Below, one piece after another: positions 61,006 to 64,000 of a stretch of 64,000 nt of DNA (position 1 is its first letter; each line of letters opens with the position of its first letter). This DNA is from Aquimarina sp042434915 (lineage in GTDB: Bacteria > Bacteroidota > Bacteroidia > Flavobacteriales > Flavobacteriaceae), in NCBI RefSeq assembly GCF_042434915.1, contig NZ_CP170198.1, positions 2,852,001-2,916,000 of the forward strand, in the 5' to 3' direction. Both the position numbers and the translations under genes were made by a program. Below the pieces are notes generated by a model. That model did no database searches. It was not told the DNA's origin and saw only the letters and a list, made by a program, of their open reading frames with translations.

Positions 61006-62040
61006 ATGAGTAAAGGTGTATTGCTTGTCAACCTAGGTTCTCCAGATAGCACAGATCCTAAGGATGTTAAAAAATATTTAGGAGAATTCTTAATGGATCC
61101 CAGAGTAATTGATGTTCCTACCTGGGCACGTACTTTATTAGTTAAAGGAATTATTCTCAATACAAGACCTAAAAAGTCTGCCGCAGCCTATAAAAAAATC
61201 TGGTGGGAAGAAGGGTCCCCTCTGATAGTACTTTCTCAACGCTTGCAAAATAAAATATCACAACATAGTGATCTTCCTATTGGTTTAGCAATGCGCTACG
61301 GAAAAATGAGTATTAAAGAAGGTTTACAGGAATTGAATGATAAAGGCGTGACAGAGGTACTTATCGTTCCCTTGTATCCACAATTTGCCATGGCTACTAC
61401 AGAAACAATTCTAGTGTTAGCAGAAGAATTACGTGTTGCATTTTTTCCGCACATGAAGTTTTCAGACCTACCGCCTTTTTACAATAATGAAGCCTATATA
61501 AAGGTACTATCCAAAAGCATTTCTGAGCATTTAGAAACGTTAGATTATGAACATCTACTATTCTCATATCACGGCGTTCCAGAACGACATATTCGAAAAA
61601 GTGATGTAACAAAGTCCCATTGTAAAATTGATGGAAGTTGTTGTAAAACACCTTCTTCAGCCCATCAATTTTGCTATCGCCATCAATGCTATGAGACCAC
61701 CAGACTAGTCGCCAAAGAATTACAATTAGCACCCGACACCTTTTCTACATCATTTCAATCAAGATTAGGTTTTGATCCATGGTTACAACCCTACACCGAC
61801 CGTACAATAGAACGCATGGGTAAACAAGGTGTTAAAAAGATGGCTATTGTAACTCCCGCTTTTGTTTCCGATTGTTTAGAAACCTTGGAAGAAATCGCCA
61901 TGGAGGGAGAAGAAATTTTTCATGAGGTGGGAGGTAAAGAATTTACTACAATACCTTGTCTTAACGATCGGGATGACTGGGCACAAACATTATCCTCATG
62001 GATTAACGAATGGGCTACCGCTACAATTGAAACTGTATAA
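61006..62040 (+). CDS. hemH: Ferrochelatase
   Basis: This 344-aa protein starts GVLLVNLGSPDSTDPKDV, has the active-site histidine in LFSYHGVPERHI, and the C-terminal GFDPWLQPYTD...FVSDCLETLEEI. It inserts Fe2+ into the porphyrin at the membrane. Cysteines in KIDGSCCKTP and FCYRHQCYET might bind a metal or a cluster. Its stop overlaps the MATE gene start by one base. Confidence 0.95.
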   Translation: MSKGVLLVNLGSPDSTDPKDVKKYLGEFLMDPRVIDVPTWARTLLVKGIILNTRPKKSAAAYKKIWWEEGSPLIVLSQRLQNKISQHSDLPIGLAMRYGKMSIKEGLQELNDKGVTEVLIVPLYPQFAMATTETILVLAEELRVAFFPHMKFSDLPPFYNNEAYIKVLSKSISEHLETLDYEHLLFSYHGVPERHIRKSDVTKSHCKIDGSCCKTPSSAHQFCYRHQCYETTRLVAKELQLAPDTFSTSFQSRLGFDPWLQPYTDRTIERMGKQGVKKMAIVTPAFVSDCLETLEEIAMEGEEIFHEVGGKEFTTIPCLNDRDDWAQTLSSWINEWATATIETV

Positions 62041-63431
62041 TGGCAAAAGTTTCCTCTGAAGCACTTGGGCAAGAACCTATAGGATCACTCTTAATAAAAC
62101 AAGCTTTACCAGCCTCTATTGGGATTTTAGTAATGTCGCTTAACATTCTTATTGATTCTATATTTGTAGGAAATTGGATAGGTTCTATAGCTATTGCAGC
62201 TATTAATGTGGTACTACCGGTCTCTTTTTTTATTGCCGCGTTGGGTATGGCTATAGGTATTGGAGGTTCCAGTATTATATCACGAGCACTTGGAGCCAAT
62301 GAAAAGGAAAAAGCCTTGCAAACCTTTGGAAATCAAATAACCCTAACCCTTATATGTACTATTACGCTAGTTTTTATAGGGCTTTATTTTGTGAACGATA
62401 TTATACCTCAGTTTGGTGGTAAAGGTGATATTTTTGACCCTGCCAAAATCTACTATACAATTGTATTATATGGAGTCCCTATTTTGGGTTTTGCTATGAT
62501 GGGTAATACGGTTATTAGAGCAGAAGGAAAACCTAAATTTGCGATGATTGCCATGATTATACCAACGGTAGGAAACCTGCTTATGGATTATGTATTCATT
62601 AATATTATGGATATGGGCATGTATGGCGCTGCTTGGGCAACTACAATATCCTATACTCTGTGCTTTAGTTTTATTGCATGGTTTTTCTTTTCAAAGCACT
62701 CAGAACTCAAAATACAACTACGACATCTAGGGTTAGATAAATCAATTGTTACAGAAATTGCCTCGTTAGGCGGAGTCACATTAGCGCGTCAAGCCGTCGT
62801 AAGTATCACCTATTTATTGATGAACAATATTCTTTTCAATATAGGTCAAGAAGCCTTAGTTGCAGTTTATGCTATTATAGGAAGGATGTTAATGTTTGCG
62901 TTGTTTCCTGTTTTTGGAGTAACGCAAGGTTTTTTACCAATTGCTGGTTATAATTATGGAGCAAAGCATTTTCAGAGAGTACGAGAAAGCATCAATACGG
63001 CAATTCTTTATGCAGCAATAGTAGCTACTTTAGTGTTTATTGGTTTGATGCTATTTCCTGCAGAGATTACATCTCTTTTTATAAGTACAAATGAACATAT
63101 GTCTGCAAAAGAACTTGCGCTCAATAATTTTGTGTTATCTCATACAGCAGAGCCTATGCGATGGGTGTTTGCAGCGACACCAATAATTGCTCTTCAACTT
63201 ATAGGAGCTGCTTATTTTCAAGCCATTGGAAAAGCTGTCCCTGCATTATTACTAACTCTTTCTCGACAAGGTTTCTTCTTTATTCCGTTACTCTTAATAC
63301 TACCAAAGTTCTATGGTGAATTAGGTGTTTGGATTTCCTTTCCTATTGCAGATGTTTTGGCTACGATAGTGACTGGTTACTTTTTAAATCGAGAGGTTAG
63401 AAAAAAATTATCCGTTCAGCACGAATCCTAA
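62040..63431 (+). CDS. MATE-family efflux transporter
   Basis: This 463-aa protein has about twelve hydrophobic segments in two halves, with the family motifs SLNILIDSIFVGNWIGSIAIAAIN and FGVTQGFLPIAGYNYGA. It would export drugs or metabolites with sodium or proton exchange; the substrate is unknown. The start overlaps the hemH stop, so it is cotranscribed, and export of porphyrins is conceivable. Confidence 0.9.
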   Translation: MAKVSSEALGQEPIGSLLIKQALPASIGILVMSLNILIDSIFVGNWIGSIAIAAINVVLPVSFFIAALGMAIGIGGSSIISRALGANEKEKALQTFGNQITLTLICTITLVFIGLYFVNDIIPQFGGKGDIFDPAKIYYTIVLYGVPILGFAMMGNTVIRAEGKPKFAMIAMIIPTVGNLLMDYVFINIMDMGMYGAAWATTISYTLCFSFIAWFFFSKHSELKIQLRHLGLDKSIVTEIASLGGVTLARQAVVSITYLLMNNILFNIGQEALVAVYAIIGRMLMFALFPVFGVTQGFLPIAGYNYGAKHFQRVRESINTAILYAAIVATLVFIGLMLFPAEITSLFISTNEHMSAKELALNNFVLSHTAEPMRWVFAATPIIALQLIGAAYFQAIGKAVPALLLTLSRQGFFFIPLLLILPKFYGELGVWISFPIADVLATIVTGYFLNREVRKKLSVQHES

Positions 63432-63552
63432 CTATCTCGATTTACATTCCAAAAAAAGATCAATTTTTTATGAAAACAACATTAAATTCTTACTTTTAGC
63501 TAAGAATTTACAATTAATAGATATCACTCAGGTTTCTATAATACTTACTCTT

Positions 63553-64000
63553 ATGTTTTCACACGCTTTCAAATCGACGATTCTCCTATTTTTTACGTTA
63601 CTATTTACGCAAACTTTTCAATCTCAAGAAATTGATACCAAGTATTATGATGGCCTTGAATATAGACTTATTGGACCGTTTAGAGGTGGCAGAAGTGCCG
63701 CTGTAACTGGCGTTCCTAACAAACCTAATTTATTTTATTTTGGCGCTACTGGTGGTGGCGTATGGAAAACTACAGATGGTGGTCGCTCTTGGTCAAATAT
63801 TTCTGACGGTTATTTCGGTGGTTCTATTGGAGCTATTACAGTCGCACAAAGCGATCCAAATGTAATTTATGTAGGTGGGGGTGAGAAAACTTTACGAGGT
63901 AATGTCTCATCGGGATACGGCGTATGGAAAAGTGTAGATGCGGGTAAAACTTGGAGTCAATCAGGTTTACCAAAAAGCCGACACATTCCTCGTATCCGAG
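63553..64000 (+). CDS. Start of a BNR/VPS10-type repeat protein (partial)
   Basis: Only the first 149 codons are in the window. A signal peptide (about 1-24, FQSQ) precedes GLEYRLIGPFRGGRSAAVTGVPNKPNLFYFGATGGGVWKTTDGGRSWSNIS. Two BNR-type repeats are visible: SDGYFGGSIGAI... and GVWKSVDAGKTWSQSG. Proteins of this group are large beta-propeller secreted proteins of unknown or glycan-related role. The 3' end is beyond the window. Confidence 0.8.
   Translation, partial: MFSHAFKSTILLFFTLLFTQTFQSQEIDTKYYDGLEYRLIGPFRGGRSAAVTGVPNKPNLFYFGATGGGVWKTTDGGRSWSNISDGYFGGSIGAITVAQSDPNVIYVGGGEKTLRGNVSSGYGVWKSVDAGKTWSQSGLPKSRHIPRIR

Overview
The window looks like a chromosome segment of a marine-type member of the Flavobacteriaceae (Bacteroidota). 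The evidence is AT-rich DNA, -7 promoter boxes of the TAnnTTTG type, two proteases with C-terminal type IX secretion sorting domains, a TonB-dependent receptor with a carboxypeptidase-like N-terminal domain, an AraC gene beside the heme genes, and lipoproteins with the Bacteroidota-style Cys-Ser/Thr-Lys-Asp start. I do not name a genus.

Positions about 342-15835 are a 15.5-kb integrative element inserted at the 3' end of a tRNA-Asn gene (284-357). A 93-bp direct repeat with one mismatch (342-434 and 15743-15835) marks the two ends, and a tyrosine integrase sits next to the left end. The backbone is the integrase, a large helicase-like ATPase, a RecA-like (Sak4/AAA_24-type) ATPase, a small acidic protein and a RadC-type JAB protein. 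I see no relaxase, type IV secretion gene or phage structural gene. The cargo on the minus strand (11502 to 5939) is a compact operon: an XRE regulator, a nuclease-like effector protein, a middle component and a DUF3732 SMC-like ATPase. This is the arrangement of an ABC-three-component (ABC-3C) conflict system. It is followed by a decayed fourth gene and by a protein with a HEPN-type RxxxxH motif. A second XRE repressor, a SHOCT membrane protein, two small lipoproteins and one unknown protein fill the right end. Two related 49-nt elements with inverted 7-bp ends (4412-4460 and 12388-12436) bracket the Sak4-like gene and the defence cargo.

From 15980 onward the DNA is ordinary chromosome. 15980-19308 holds a threonine-synthase-like PLP enzyme, a DUF1611/DgcN-like P-loop protein and an enolase-superfamily epimerase, probably for D-glutamate or peptidoglycan-derived dipeptide use. 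Next come an astacin protease lipoprotein, small secreted proteins, a HAD hydrolase broken by a frameshift, a TonB receptor, recO, gdhA, a Cys/Met-metabolism PLP enzyme and assorted housekeeping genes (DinB-like, ArsC-like, EamA transporter, thioesterase, YheT-like hydrolase). 32785-38907 has an M4 protease, a 3'-5' exonuclease, a class C serine hydrolase, an Ogt-type methyltransferase and a CNNM/CBS membrane protein.

39016-62040 carries most of heme biosynthesis: hemB, then (after an ABC/M1-peptidase pair, a secreted M36 protease and an LRR lipoprotein) the minus-strand run hemA-hemC-hemD-hemE-x-EI24-hemF, a divergent AraC regulator and hemH. The hemA/araC intergenic region has repeated AATAACG sites. 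The window ends with a MATE transporter and the start of a BNR-repeat protein.
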